64,000 nucleotides of DNA from Episyrphus balteatus (GCF_945859705.1 NC_079134.1:17339545-17403544); one strand, 5' to 3'. Positions 24,491 through 37,103 are shown, counted from the stretch's first letter. Numbers and translations are program-made. The notes: a model not told the origin generated them from the sequence alone.

Positions 24491-25850
24491 GTTATTACCA
24501 AGAAAAACAATAGTAAATTAAAATACCTTTATTGTATCTCAAATAATACAAAATAAGTGCCTTAAAAATTCTAGGAATTACTAATCGCATATTTCGTAAC
24601 TGTTGGCAAAAATAATTAGATTTTTGCAAATTTTCCCAAAACCAAAACGATATTCCCATTGGAAGTCCCTAAATGAATTTTCATTTCCAGAACCATACTA
24701 TACTATTATTAAATCCATTATGCCATTAACCAAAAAAAGTAAGTTTCCCATAATTCCTAATGAAAAGTTTGTTCCCTTTTTCGCAAAAATAATTGCTAAA
24801 AGTGCGCAATCCGATTTTCAACGAAAAAAAAAGAAGAAAAATACTTACCATTCACTCTGGATTCAGTCTGCACACAGCACAAACTTTTCACCTTTGATGC
24901 CAAATTACATCAATTCCATATCAAAAACTGAAACTAACAAAAAAAAAGGAGAAAAAAAAAAACAAATTCCTTAGTAGTTCTGATGGTTATGCATGGTCAC
25001 CAGGACTAAACCATAAATTTTCCAACCGAATTCAGTAACTTACACTTTGACCTGTGTGAGCTGCTGTAGTTAGCTTTCAAGTCAGAAAAAAGGTCGTTGC
25101 CATCATCATCGATGCTATAGACGTCGTCGTCGTTTGCCCAGAATGCAGGTTAGGACAGATACCAAGGCAATACCATAAATCAATATCGACAATATCGAGT
25201 TATAGGTTTGCGAGAGTTCAGGAACCTGCCGAAAGTGCAAAATGCCCAAGCTCATATGCAGTATACCAACCTGACGCTCTCTACACAGCCTTTAGGTTTG
25301 GCAGGAAAAATATTCCCTTAAAATTTACTATGGGTGAACATTCACTTTATTCAGTTTATGCGCTGAGCGAAAAGATAAAGGCTTCTATGCAGCCGGAGTA
25401 TAGGTGCATATGGTATTGGAATGTAGGTCGTCCCTTACGAAGCCAAAGTTAGGTATGTGCCTTTTTCCATAACCAAAAAGCCTCAAAAGACTGTACACAT
25501 ATTGGAATTGGCTATAGAAATGAGGGTGTACCTTTTTTGGCAAATAGAGAAAAGTACGCTCTGCACACGGAAAAGTACCTTCACATTCTGCTGCTGAGAA
25601 AAAAGGATAACATTAAAACGGTATTCAAAGGAGATGAATGTTTTTCGAACATTCGAAGTATTTTCTTTGAGCGGGCGAGTGAGGTAAAGTCTAACGTATC
25701 CGTCGGTATGAGTGCATATAGGTATAAGGAAAAGGATACACTTGTGGGATTCAAAAGGATAAGAGGATGCGGCATAACACAGCACGTAGGAACTGTGGTG
25801 TAATAGTTAAAGGTAGAAGGTAATGTGAAGTGTATGTGTTGTGTACTTAC
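24491..25850 (-). other. RasGEF intron sequence next to exon 25851-25994
   Basis: Mixed AT-rich sequence. A possible exon-like stretch at 25044-25140 was examined and not accepted (see rejected items). Otherwise nothing supported. Confidence 0.4.
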
Positions 25851-25994
25851 CGTAACTTTAAGTCGAGCTATCGGTGGTGATTCGAGAGTTTCCAAAATGG
25901 CTGTTGCGCTATTGTAGTTACCAACTAAAAGGCAATATTGAGCGACTCCGCTCCACAGTTCGACGATTTTCTTGCGTTCTCGTATGCTGTTACA
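25851..25994 (-). CDS. RASGEF1-like RasGEF, exon 6 (catalytic domain)
   Basis: Minus-strand exon of 48 codons. The acceptor is a long A-run ending CAG before TGTAACAGC; the donor is GTAAGT after AAAGTTACG; phase 0 on both sides. It encodes CNSIRERKKIVELW, then the helix SGVAQYCLLVGNYNSATAIL and ESPPIARLKVT. This is the conserved core of CDC25-type RasGEF domains, where an arginine-led helix is followed by an N-(Y/F)-N-S motif, a helix and a P-(V/I)-x-RLK-T turn. These segments contact the Ras-family GTPase and support nucleotide release. The next exon (4536-4972) continues with WSKL. Confidence 0.88.
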
Positions 25995-27190
25995 CTGTTT
26001 TTTTTTTGTTGAAGTATCATCAATTTTCATTTTAGAGGTTTTGTTGTTGTTGTTGTTTTGCCGAATTCACCAGAAGGATGTAAAATACGATGCAAGCCAG
26101 CATGTAATGTGGTATGAAAAGAGAAGAAAATAAAAAAAAAATTGTTTGTATAAATAGAGAGAAAAGGTATACCTACTCGTATTATGTACAATTACACATT
26201 CAATGGGCAATATACGGAGAAGGTAGGTATTGTTGGATGCACAGACAAGTAAACTGATGGAAAGATGCTTAAGGGAGCTGATTTGAAAAAAAGAACCTGA
26301 AGTCGATATTTTGGATAAAAGAGCTTGTCAGTTGAAAATGCTATTAATTTGCTTGTGGCTTTTCAATATTTTTTTCCATTAGATTTTTTAATTGAGGTAG
26401 GTACCTATCTTATACAGCAAAAACCTTGGGAAATTGAAAATTTTCTTTTATAATCCCACATTTGAATTTGGAGTTTGCTATTGATAACTTTTGAAGAGTG
26501 ATGCTACATGCAGAGGAAAATTAATTATCTTAATTATGTCGAAAACTGTTGGAAAAAATAAAAAACAGTCTGCTTTTTTCAATTAAAAATTCTGTTTTTC
26601 AAATTCAGCATCTACCTATTCCTTTTTTTAAATACAGTTTTTTGAATATTCATTGTCATAATATAAATTAATAAAATTTTACTTTCTTCGAAAATTTCGC
26701 CAATCTTCAAAACATTCTTAAAAATTTTATAAAATTTTCCAAACATTTATTTTTTTGTAAAACAGAATTTTTGAAACAAGAATTACTACCCCAATCCTAT
26801 TTAAATTACAAAAAGGTATTTTAATTATTTTTATATTTACTTCTTAATCGAACGATCATACAAAATTTAATAGATTTCAAAATTAAAAAAAAAATACATT
26901 TTTCGGTAGGGTAGATTCAACTTTAAAACATAAATTATAAGTAACAAAGTTTACTTTAAGTTAATTCTTGAAACCAATGTCAAAGTGAAAAAGATGAATA
27001 AAACACGATTTTCGAAATTCTTGAATTCATAATATATTATATATCGTTTTAAAGTTGTGCTTAAAAAAATATATGTTTGATTTAAAGGAATTTAAGTAGG
27101 ACCAAAATGTAAAAAAAGCAGTTTTTCTCAAAAACGACTCGAAAGATTTTTATTAAAAAAATACATAGGTATACTTTTTTTGGACCGATA
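25995..27190 (-). other. RasGEF intron (part of 3.5 kb), AT-rich
   Basis: Contains a short GTT run near 26043 and otherwise only AT-rich DNA. No gene or mobile element recognised. Confidence 0.4.
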
Positions 27191-27483
27191 TTAACCCTCT
27201 GTAGGCACACCTCTTTTTTGTGACGTGATAGGCACACGGGTGCGAATTAGGTTTATACTTTTTTATGTCACTAGAACTTTTTTGGTCACAATATTTTATA
27301 GAGAATCAAGTATGAAATTGATGTAGAATATTCCGAGGAATTCGAATATTGTATTCACAGTTCCAAAAAAAAAAATATTTTCACTCTTATAAAGAGACTT
27401 TTTTGTGACCACTTTTTTGAAAAATCGTAATATTTTTATTTTGGTCCTGCCAAATTCGCATCCGTGTGCCTACAGAGGGTTAA
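27191..27483. mobile_element. TTAA-flanked MITE, piggyBac-like
   Basis: TTAA-CCCTCTGTAGGCACAC on the left and GTGTGCCTACAGAGGG-TTAA on the right: perfect 16-base inverted ends beginning CCC and a duplicated TTAA target. Inner words (CACGGGTGCGAATT/AATTCGCATCCGTG) form a second inverted pair. Length 285 between the TTAAs, no ORF. The CCC start and TTAA target point to the piggyBac superfamily; the sequence differs from the MITE at 20385. Confidence 0.82.
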
Positions 27484-29486
27484 CGGTACCTGCCACAGAA
27501 CCATTTTCTTGATTTCTGACTATCTATCGTAAACTAGATAGAACAAATTTCAAAAACATCAATTCTTTTTTTTATATTTTTTTTTTCTTCAGAATGGCAT
27601 ATAGAGGTACTTACTAATTTTTTTTCCCAGAAATTTTTTATAGAAAAAAATATTTTTTGAAAAATACTTATCGGACGTTTAGAAAGATAGTGTCAGAGCT
27701 CAAAAAGTGTCGATTTTGAATTAGATTGATATACGCAAGGTCAAGATCTTGCAGAAATTTCGTTATCAAATTCATCTATTTGTACGTAAGTTTTATGATT
27801 TTCTAGTTTTATTTCTACTAAAAAATCGTGTTTTTTGAGTTGTGACACTCTCTTTCTCAACGAGCGAAACCAAAAAATCTTTGTTTTACAAGAAATCTAA
27901 TGGCATACTTCATAGATTAAAATAATTTGAAAATTCAATTTGTATAACAATTAATTATACTTTTTTAAACTTCTTTCAAAATGAATTATAAAATTAAATT
28001 CAAATTAATGCTTTTAAACTGTATGCAACTTTTACCTTGATTTTGTTTAATTGTTATATATTTTTTATAAAATAATTACATAATGTGTTTTCTTTATTTT
28101 TTTTTTTTTTTAAATAAAAAAAAAATATGACAACATGAAATATTTGTCGTTATTAGCTTCTAATATTTTTTGATAATTAAAATGCATTCCACCACCAAAT
28201 AATTTTCGTTTTAATTTGTATTTTTTTGTTCTTAACAACATTTGTTTTTAATTATTTGAAGAGCTTTAATGAACATTTCCGATATTTTTGTTTTATGAAC
28301 AAAATAAGAAAGCTCAATAACAAAATCTACCTCTATGCAAATAATTACCTTTTTTTCTGAATTTTGTTTGTATAAACTCTACTTAAATTAAAGAACCATT
28401 AAATGGAAGATTGAACCAAAATAATGTAAACATAAGAACTTGGCAAGATAGATTTTAAACAGATCCTTGTGAAAAACAAACTTGTAAGATTAAATTTTAA
28501 GTTAAGTTATATTGAATTTTAATGCAAACCAAATGTTTTGAACAATGAAGAGTATATCTACTAGAAAACTATAACCAATTTGTGCTTATACAACCTCAAT
28601 ATTTGGACACAAATTTTAATAAGAAACTTTGTAGGTAAAGATTTCTTCGAATCGATATAAGATTACCTCAGAAAATAATTGCGGTATTCAAATTTTACTT
28701 GAATTTTGAAATCTTTCTCAAGGATTATACGAACCCAACAAAGACACAATCCTTAAAATATATATATCTCATCTGGTATTTTGAAAATCCTTTCCCATAA
28801 CACGTAGCCTCGATCTCAATTATTGTTGTTTGGTTTTTTGACCAAAATAAAATCAGTTCACTTGTCTGGCAATTGATTATTTTGTGCTTCATCAGAATAC
28901 AAAGCAATCTAGACTACAAATCTTTGTCCTCTTCTCTAATCAAGAAGATTTTCTATTGAGAGATAGTCCTTGTGGCTAAACACTGGTATAGTATTTATAT
29001 TTGCTGTTGCTTAAACCAGAAAGGTAAATTCACAAGAATCTTATAAAATAAACTTCAATGAAAATAAAATAAAGGAACAAAAAAAATAAAACAACAAAAT
29101 GTGATTCTGTTCAATTTACCAAAATTAACCGCCAACAGCCCTATGATGGGGATATACAAGGTTGTTCCCTTCAAAATAAAGGACATTTACTTTACGAGGA
29201 TGGTATATCTACTCTGTTCAACGATTTGTTTGTTAGTTGCTCTCTCTCTCGTAAATGTTACTCTAGGCTACATGTCCTAGAATTCTCTACTAAGTGAATT
29301 AACATGCCAACACATAGCTAACACAAATACAGACACAACATTTACTTTGCACTGATTCATAGGATTTTGTATGCTTTCAACGGATGCAGATGCAGATAGA
29401 ATTTGCTGTGTCTGTGCAGGAATGTATACGAACAACCGTATTTGGCTAGAGCTTTGAAGCCATGAGAATAAATTTAATTTACTTAC
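27484..29486 (-). other. RasGEF intron, AT-rich, nothing recognised
   Basis: Long A/T tracts (for example near 28100) and no coding or repeat structure that I can support. Confidence 0.4.
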
Positions 29487-29621
29487 CCGAAGAATTTCAT
29501 TGCATACAAATAAACGTAAACGAGCTGACCACTCCAAATATGTTTCCAGATTGCAAGTTTTTTTTGGATCTTGTACACCAGGAGGGCCACCTGATGTTGA
29601 TGGTTGGTCCCATTTTTTTGA
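29487..29621 (-). CDS. RASGEF1-like RasGEF, exon 5
   Basis: Minus-strand exon of 45 codons. Acceptor TTTCTATAG before TCAAAAAAA; donor GTAAGT after ATTCTTCGG; phase 0 at both ends. It reads SKKWDQPSTSGGPPGVQDPK and then KKTCNLETYLEWSARLRLFV-CNEILR. The second part is the conserved catalytic-domain segment N-L-x-x-Y-x-x-W-x-x-R-L of RASGEF1-type proteins. The first part is a Ser/Gly/Pro-rich linker that differs from family to family. Confidence 0.87.
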
Positions 29622-32600
29622 CTATAGAAATGGAGAGGAAAAAAAATACAAAATGTAAAACAATATTAATTTTTGTTTATGAAGTAAATAATTTATTTTT
29701 TTTTTGTATATTTCAGGTAAACGTTCTTAACCCACGATGTTGAAGGAAAAATAAGCAATTTTATAAGCCGGATGTGCAATTCATTTGTAAAGGTGTAAAA
29801 AAGAAGATATTCAAAAAAAAAAAAAAAACAGTTTTTCTCCTTAAAAATTAATTGCGAACAGTACAAACATTTGTAACAGGCTGATTTTTTCCACACGCGT
29901 TGGTATTCGTTTGGTTTACAATCTGACGACTGAAAAAGATACTTTTTCAAACTTGGCAGTACAGTAATGTGTTTTGAACGATTCTCTAGAAGGGAAATTA
30001 ATTTTTTTTTAGAAACAAAATTAACGGTACTTGCCATTATGAAAAAAATTGAAAGGCTTGTTTTTTTCTCAAAAACGGCTATAACGCTTTTGAAAACAGG
30101 TTGCTACATTTTTTTTTTCAATTTTTTTTTTATATTTCGAATAACTTTCTTAGTATAGCATACCAATTTTACCTGCGATATAGGTATAGGTATAGGGCAA
30201 GTTTAGGATTCGTAAAAAAAATCGAACTCGAGATAACAATTTTACATGACATTACGATGATGGAGAATGCCAAAAAAGTTAGTCCGGCATTTGTGTCTGT
30301 TCGTCTGTGTGTACCTCGAGCTACAGCCTAAACCAATTTTCTTCAAACTTGGTAGTAAACAGTTTTAGGTGATTCCCTAGAGGTCAGATTCAATATCTTC
30401 TACAAGATTAACCCGATTTCAACGAAAAGTAAAATAAAAATTTTAGAAAATAAATACAAAACATATTTTTGCATTTTTAAAAAATGTTTCAACATTTTTT
30501 TTTTGAAAAATCAATTTTTTGAAAACAGGTCAATGAAAAATTTTGAAATTTCGTTTTTATGTGTAAATTAATTATTTCTTCAAAATTGCATACTAATTTT
30601 TTTTTTTTTTTTTTGAAAAATGTTTTATACATTTTTATACCTATATAAAAAATTATTTTTTTAAAAAACGGCTCTAACGATTTTCGAAATTTTTTTTAAA
30701 AGCTGTTTTATTTGAAAAATAGTTTTTAATACTTTTTTACATTTTCCATAAAATTAATGAAAATATTTAATTAAAAGAAAATCAATATATTAGCAATATT
30801 AAAAATGCATCAATCGGCCAAAGTAACATTTTTGAATAGATGTTTCTCATTTTCTACAATTGTTTTTCTGAATAATTGTGAATTTTACAATCCCTCTTTA
30901 TCAATTTCTTAGTATTACTTTCCACTTAAATTTTAAAATGATGCCTTGATAAAGTTGAACTGTGCTTAGGCAGAATAGGGGAACTTTTCGAGTAAGAAGA
31001 ATCTATTTTGTTTTGTTTAATTTCTTGTTCACATTAATGGATGTTTTTATATTCTTGATATCTACCAAAAAAACTGTTTGTTTTTTGTTTTCTAGTACCT
31101 ATGTATGTAGAAAATTTTCTTTAACTAAAATCAATACACCTAAATTGTAATCTCATAATTTTCCATTATTATTGTTTTGTTTTGCCCAAAATATTATCAT
31201 AATATTCCCATAACCCTTTCTATATTTATATAAGCTTCACAAGAAAGCTAATCAGCATCACACCAATAAATTCCTTTTAAACACATTTTGCTTATAACTA
31301 ACAATGTCACCCTCCATTAAATCACATTGCCCTACATTACATAATTAAGTTGTAACCAAGTAATTTACATGTCTGCACAATAATAATATTATCCTAGTAT
31401 AGACTACAAATTCATTAAGTAGTCAACTTGAAAATTACTTTGCGTGATGTTTCTAATAACAAAATTTTTGTGTTATACAAAAAAAAAAAAAAAAAAAAAC
31501 ACATAAAATAATTATTCTATTTTCATTTAAATGACAGAAACAACAAAACAAAAAATGTCTCATTCAAGTCTACCCTCGTCTTTACGTGCAACGCATTACA
31601 AAAAAAAAAAAATATTTTCCAATATATAAGTACTCCCCAACGGAAGTATAAAAACAGGAAATCACTCCTCCCTCAATAACGTGCAAAAACCTACTATAAC
31701 CATCACTTACATGCTAAGAGGACATTCAACGATATTGACATTCTTTGATATCCTTTAGGTATAGGAAAAAAAAGGCAGCATGTATCAGCGTAGCACAAAA
31801 GGACTTTGATTTTTGTCTATACGAGACGGGTAGACACTCTCGGATTTTGTAAATGAAAAGGCAAACAAACATTTTATTGGCGGCGAGTTGACAACCACCC
31901 TTCTCTCTGCCCATTTGCAATTGAGCAATTTTTTGACATTAATGTGTGTAATATAATTCGATCACAAATAGGAAGTGAAAACAAGGACTAAATCGTTAAT
32001 GTTTCGAACAATTCTGTGCGATGGAATATAATTAAGCGATGTACTATTAACGGAACTGACCACGGCCGTTTTGGGGAGGTTTTTAAACTCTTCACCTTCT
32101 CCAAGAGTTTTTCGAAAGTAAGAAAAATTCTTCGTTAAAGGGATTTTACCGTCATCAAGACAATTTTTTTTTTGCTGAGAAAGTGTGGTAATGATACATC
32201 CATTAGGCTCCTTTCCAAAAGAAGGTATACTGAAAAAGTTTTTCTCTTTGTAGCTTATCTTGCTTTTACCATATGCAAGGAAATTTTTTCTTAGAAGGAT
32301 TTCTATACAATTATCTATACGAGTATGTAACAACCCAAACCATTTTTTCTTATTTTTAAGTTATCAGCAAAGTGTCAATCATTATTTTACTATGCCTTTT
32401 TGTCAAAGCTTATTTATGAGTAGTTTGTAGGAGTTTTTGGATATATTGTTATTTGGTCTGGGTTCCTGCAGAGTTCGTTTTATTGACAACCAATTTAAAT
32501 ATGTAGATTGATGGGATATTCTAATGATTGACGTCGTAAACACTTTTAACAAAAAACAAGGAGTTTAATAATTTAACCTCAATTCAACCTACTATAAATT

Positions 32601-33180
32601 ATTTGAAAATATCTTTTCTTCCAGAGGGAAGGTGATTCAAAAACTATAGTATATTGTAAAAAATAATTTCAAGAACAGTCATGTAGTTACTTTTAGTACA
32701 TTTGTAACAAAGAATTTTATTTTTGGAATATGTAGTGACTTGAGCATGAGTATTACCCTTAAATTTTTGGAATTATTGGCACTTCACAGTTTTTGGTATG
32801 ATTTTCCAATATCATCCACTTTCTTGTTTCTAAATCTATTTTACAACTTTACTTGCACTTTCTTCGTATTTTATTCTCGTATTTTGTTCTGGGAATAGGT
32901 ACCTGCTTCCTTTAAGGAATTATGGGTGCCTCCTGTTTTTGTTTTGTTTTTTGACGTGATAACGTGATAACGTCTTATAAATCGATGAACCATGGCAGCC
33001 ACAGCCACCACAAAAAAGTGACGCCATTTTCTAACGTTACACTCTCGCACTTTCGCAGTGCGGCAAAAATTTTCAATTAAAAATAAACTATTAGAGATAC
33101 AAAAATCTTCTATAGCTTATTTGAAAGATAACCTAAAGCTCAATCCAAATGAAGGATTTTTAAAAATTCCGTCATTTAAT
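29622..33180 (-). other. Start of the 17.9-kb RasGEF intron; mostly featureless
   Basis: AT-rich sequence with poly-T tracts (30596-30615) and poly-A (31480-31499). It includes one interspersed-repeat fragment at 30170-30420. The open frames here are short and AT-driven. Confidence 0.4.
30170..30420 (+). repeat. Diverged fragment of the ACTTGCTCT-type repeat family
   Basis: Shares with 56905-57120 the order TAGGGCAAGT, a TTTCGT-like word, AACCAACATTACGATGATGGAGAAT-like sequence, then a CTACAGCCTAAACC and TTCTTCAAA-TTGGTA block. It lacks the outermost parts. An old copy or a related subfamily. Confidence 0.5.
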
Positions 33181-33189
33181 AGGGTAAAC

Positions 33190-33720
33190 AGGGGTAAAAC
33201 GGAAAGATGAAATTTGAGCTAAAATCTAAACACGAAGTCGTAGAGAATTGATTTTTTTTGTTATAAATAGACGAGATTAATTTAAAAATAACTGCATTTA
33301 AGGAAAAATTCTAAAAAATTTTGAAACTAAGCCATAACGTTTTGCTTGAACGTTGTAGACATGTTGGGGCTATGACAAAATGCTGATCTTGAGTAAAGGA
33401 ATTTTTTTTTGACAATTCTAAAGATGTCAGGTAAAAGATGAGAGAAAAAAAAAACAGAAGTCTGATACAGATTTTTTCCAATACTCTGCGTTCGGAAATA
33501 TGAATTTTTGAAAAACACCTTGTTTTTTTAGGGGTATTTTTGGGTAGTTTTTGATTTTTATCTATTTTTTTAAATGTTCAAAAAATCTCAAACTTATAGG
33601 ACATGTAGGTTTTGGCATTCATGTGCAAAAACTTGGTATCGTTTAGTGAGTTTTGACGGAATAATGGGAGAAACAAGTTTTTAAAAAACACGAATTTCGA
33701 CCGTTTTTAACCGATTTTCA
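33190..33720 (+). repeat. Diverged copy of the Helitron interior
   Basis: Collinear with about 600-1130. Shared are AAAAATTCTAAAAAATTT, GAAACTAAG, a run with AATTTTTGAAAAACA and TTTTTAGGG, AAAAAATCTCAA-CTTATAGGA, and GACCGAATAACGGGA-like sequence followed by AAACAAGTTTTT. Neither Helitron terminus is visible here. Confidence 0.65.
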
Positions 33721-33889
33721 TCGTTTTTTATTTTTATCTTTTTTCTTTAAAAGATACAGGAATAAAGTATATGGAGTAATGATAGACCATGACTACGACT
33801 ATATGTGTGCGAAGTTTCAATCATTTTCGTTAACACAATTTTGAGATAACGGTAAAATAAAATTTTAAAATTCAACAGGTTATAACTTT

Positions 33890-34500
33890 TGACCAAGAGC
33901 ATATAGAAATTTTATTAAACTTTTATGAGCATCCTGATACAATTACCTTTCATTTAGTATATCACACATAACGGTAGACTAACTACAAGCTACACAATGT
34001 TAAATCAAGAAACTTCCGACAAACCTCAAAACTCCAGTGGAGATTTGTTGCCCCCCGAACAGCCACCAGTGTGGGAAGTACCGTAATTTCAGTCTGGAAA
34101 TTCGAAATGGTTGACTTTAAAAAATTCTAACTTCTCTTGTAGGCATCTTTGAAATAAGATTAATACGTCATATGAAAGGTGAAATATTAAGCTTTCACAT
34201 GCTATATATTTTGTGTAGGTTGTCAAACAAAAAAATTGATTCCATAGCCTGAGAACATAAAAATAAATGTTTTTTTTTCTTTTTTAATGAAATTTGATCG
34301 AGTTTAAAAAATTCTAGCTCTTTTTGTAGATGTCTCATAGACCTGATCGATATATATATTTTGAGCTAAGACAATAAGCTTTCAGATGGTATAAAATTTT
34401 GTATAGGTTGTTAGGGAAAAAAATGGAATTAAAAACGTGAGAAGCTAAAAGTTTATGTTTTTTTTGCTTTTTTTGATGAAAATTATTGTTTTCAATAAAT
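33890..34500 (-). repeat. Repeat related to the interior of element 12971-14792
   Basis: Read on the opposite strand it shares with 13690-13990 the order: CCTTTCATATGA, a CCAACCAT-TCGAAATTTC block, CGGTAATTT, GGTGGCTG, CAACA-ATCTCCAC and CGTTATGTGTGATATA. It directly follows the Helitron-like stretch 33190-33720, so the two may belong to one larger element. Confidence 0.55.
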
Positions 34501-35123
34501 TACACCGGCACACAAGAAAAAAAAGTGTCATGAACCAGAAACCAGACCTATCTTTCTATATGTTTTTGGGCACGCTGAATCCGAATTTGAAGTCCGTTTG
34601 GCCCCGTCACCCTCCAGTTTTGAGCTGTGAGTGCATTTTGTTTGAATTTTTATGACTTTTTTGGAGTTTTTTGCATTTTTCTCAAAACTGAAGGGTGACC
34701 GGGCAAAACGGACTTGAAAATCGGATTCAGTGTTCCCAAAAACATATAGAAAGATAGGTCTGCTTCCTGGTTCATGAAACTTTTTTTTTTGTGTGCCGGG
34801 TATGACAGCGACATGTCGCGACAGTGCTAGCACACAAAAAAAAAAAGTTGTATGAACCAGAAACCAGACCTATCTTTCTATATGTTTTTGGGACCGCTGA
34901 ATCCGAATTTCAAGTCCGTTTTGCCCGGTCACCCTCCAATTTTGAGAAAAGTGTAAAAAAGACCCCAAAAACTACCTTTTTTTGAGTTTTTTGCATATTA
35001 CTCAAAACTGGAGGGTGACAGGGCCAAACGGACTTGAAATTCGGATTCAGCGGTCCCAAAAACATATAGAAAGATAGGTCTGGTTTCTGGTTCATGACAC
35101 TTTTTTTTTTGTGTGCCGGTGTT
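34501..35123. mobile_element. Double hairpin MITE (two copies back to back)
   Basis: Two hairpin units of nearly 300 bases each (about 34505-34799 and 34830-35118), separated by about 30 bases containing CGACATGTCGCGACAG. Each unit has arms with GAACCAGAAACCAGACCTAT and CATATGTTTTTGGG-like sequence followed by CACCCTCCA, and the inverted equivalents. The outer ends of the pair are ACACCGGCACACAA and TTGTGTGCCGGTGT, a perfect 14-base inverted repeat, so the whole may move as one unit. No coding capacity. Confidence 0.78.
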
Positions 35124-35749
35124 ATTTTTTTCTTGCAAATTATGATTGTTTGAAAAAAGTAAACGCTTCAATTTACTAATTTTAAACAAAAGCACACAAC
35201 CTGTTTTCTGACGACGTTATCATGTAAAATCATCGTCCGTAAAACGGCTTTACAGGCAACCTCTTTTTTAAAAACCATTCGTCGTCGTTCCGGATTGGGT
35301 AGTTGATGAGTTAAGAGAGAGAAATATTGATAGATTAAAGGATCCTGCCACCCACCACCTTTATCATGAAATGAGAACAATCAAAAATTTAGAATCCGAA
35401 TCTATGTATCTCTATCGAAAACCACTCAACTGCTGTGAAAAATGTTTTCATTTCAGGTATTGAAATAAAAGTCGGTCGTGTGCAAAGAAGACCTAATGTT
35501 TTGCTTTCAATCAACAAAAAAAAAAAAAAACATCTAAAGGCTCGGATATTAGCTGCACAAGAAGAAGAGATAGGATTGAGTTGGAGCCTACAAACTGCAC
35601 ATATATAAATGGACACCGCAGCGTGCGAAGTTGCAAGCGTAACACCATCAACACCTTGCATAAGAAAATTCCGCATATATTCACGGCTGTTTTGGCCGGG
35701 AAACTGTATAGGTCACGACAAGTCGGAGAAGCAGCTTGAAGATCAGTAA

Positions 35750-37094
35750 TAGGGTGGGTCAAAAAAATCGAAATTCTTTTTTTTGATTTTGTACTCCGAA
35801 AAATCGATTGCTAGACACCTCTAGAATATACACACCAAATATGAGCTCTTTATATTAATGAAAAGGTCCTCCGCTTTGCAATTTTCCATTTTTACATCAA
35901 GCTTCTACTAAAAAAAAATTATTTTTTTATTAATTGACTGTTTACCAAATTTCTTTTCATATTCTTGTAGGAAATTGAAAGCTCTACAAAAAAGGCCTTA
36001 TACACTTTTTTTGTTTATCTAACCGTTGAATAGATATTTGAGGTCCAAAAATCGAGAAAATCTTTAAAAATTCGTTTTTTGTTCTTAATTTTGTAACAAA
36101 TTGAAAAATTATAATAATCAAACGCGCAAGACATATTCTTGTTGGAAATTGATTGCTCCACAAAAAAAGTCTTGTTAACTTTTTTCATTAATCTAACCAT
36201 TCTAAAGATATTCGAGGTCAAAGTTAAAAAAAAATATAAAAACATTTTATTTATTAAAAAAATTTCCAATGCACTGAAACTTCATTATTTTCAAATAAGC
36301 AAGATATATTCTTGTAGGGGCTTAAACGCTCTACAAAAAATTTTGGGGCATCAAACTGATTTCTTTAGAAGATATGCGTACCCAAACCAATGCTCACTGA
36401 TTTCAATAGTTTTCTTATGACCCGTTTGCATTGCGATTTGGATACGAATATCTTCTAAACGGTTAAAGTAATCAATTTAATGCCCCAAATTTTTTTTGTA
36501 GAACGTTTAAGCCCCTACAAGAATATATCTTGCTAAATTGAAAATAAAGAATTTTCAGTGAACTGGAAAATTTTTAAAAATATAAAATGTTTTTATAATT
36601 TTTTTAACTTTGACCTCGAATATCTTAAGAATGGTTAGATTAATGAAAAAAGTTAACTAGACTTTTTTTGTGAAGCAATCAATTTCCAACAAGAATATGT
36701 CTTGCGCGCTTTTGATTATTATAATTTTTCAATTTTTTACAAAATAAGAACAAAAAACGAATTTTTAAAGATTTTCTCGATTTTTGGACCTCAAATATCT
36801 ATTTAACGTTTAGATAAACGAGAAAAGTGTATAAGGCCTTTTTTGAAGAGCGTTCAATTTCCTACAAGAATATGAAAAAAAAAATTGCTAAAAAGTCAAT
36901 TAATAAGAAAATAATTTTTTTTTAAGTAGAAGCTTGATGTAAAAATGGAAAATTGCAAAGCGGAGGACCTTCCCATTAATATAAAGAGCTCATATTTGTT
37001 GTGTATATAATTATATATTCTAGAGGTGTCTAGCAATCGATTTTTCGGAGTACCAAATCAAAAAAAAGAATTTCGATTTTTTTGACCCACCCTA
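35750..37094. mobile_element. Nearly complete palindromic hAT-like fold-back element
   Basis: The termini are TAGGGTGGGTCAAAAAAATC and the inverted equivalent ending GACCCACCCTA. Flanks are ATCAGTAA (35742-35749) and ATCAGCAA (37095-37102), an 8-base duplication with one mismatch, as expected for hAT transposons. The arms run inward to a small loop near 36422, so about 1.3 kb is one palindrome. Words such as CTACAAGAATAT, GCTCTACAAAAAA and ATATCTTCTAAACGGTTA recur in both directions. No transposase is present. A decayed relative is at 17770-18796. Confidence 0.85.
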
Positions 37095-37103
37095 ATCAGC
37101 AAT

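Noticed and set aside
25044..25140. Possible minus-strand exon (WANDDDVYSIDDDGNDLFSD) before a GTAAGT
   Set aside because: No acceptor in a compatible phase. The exons at 25851 and 4536 join directly with good family similarity, so nothing is missing here. It could still be an alternative exon, but the evidence is too thin.
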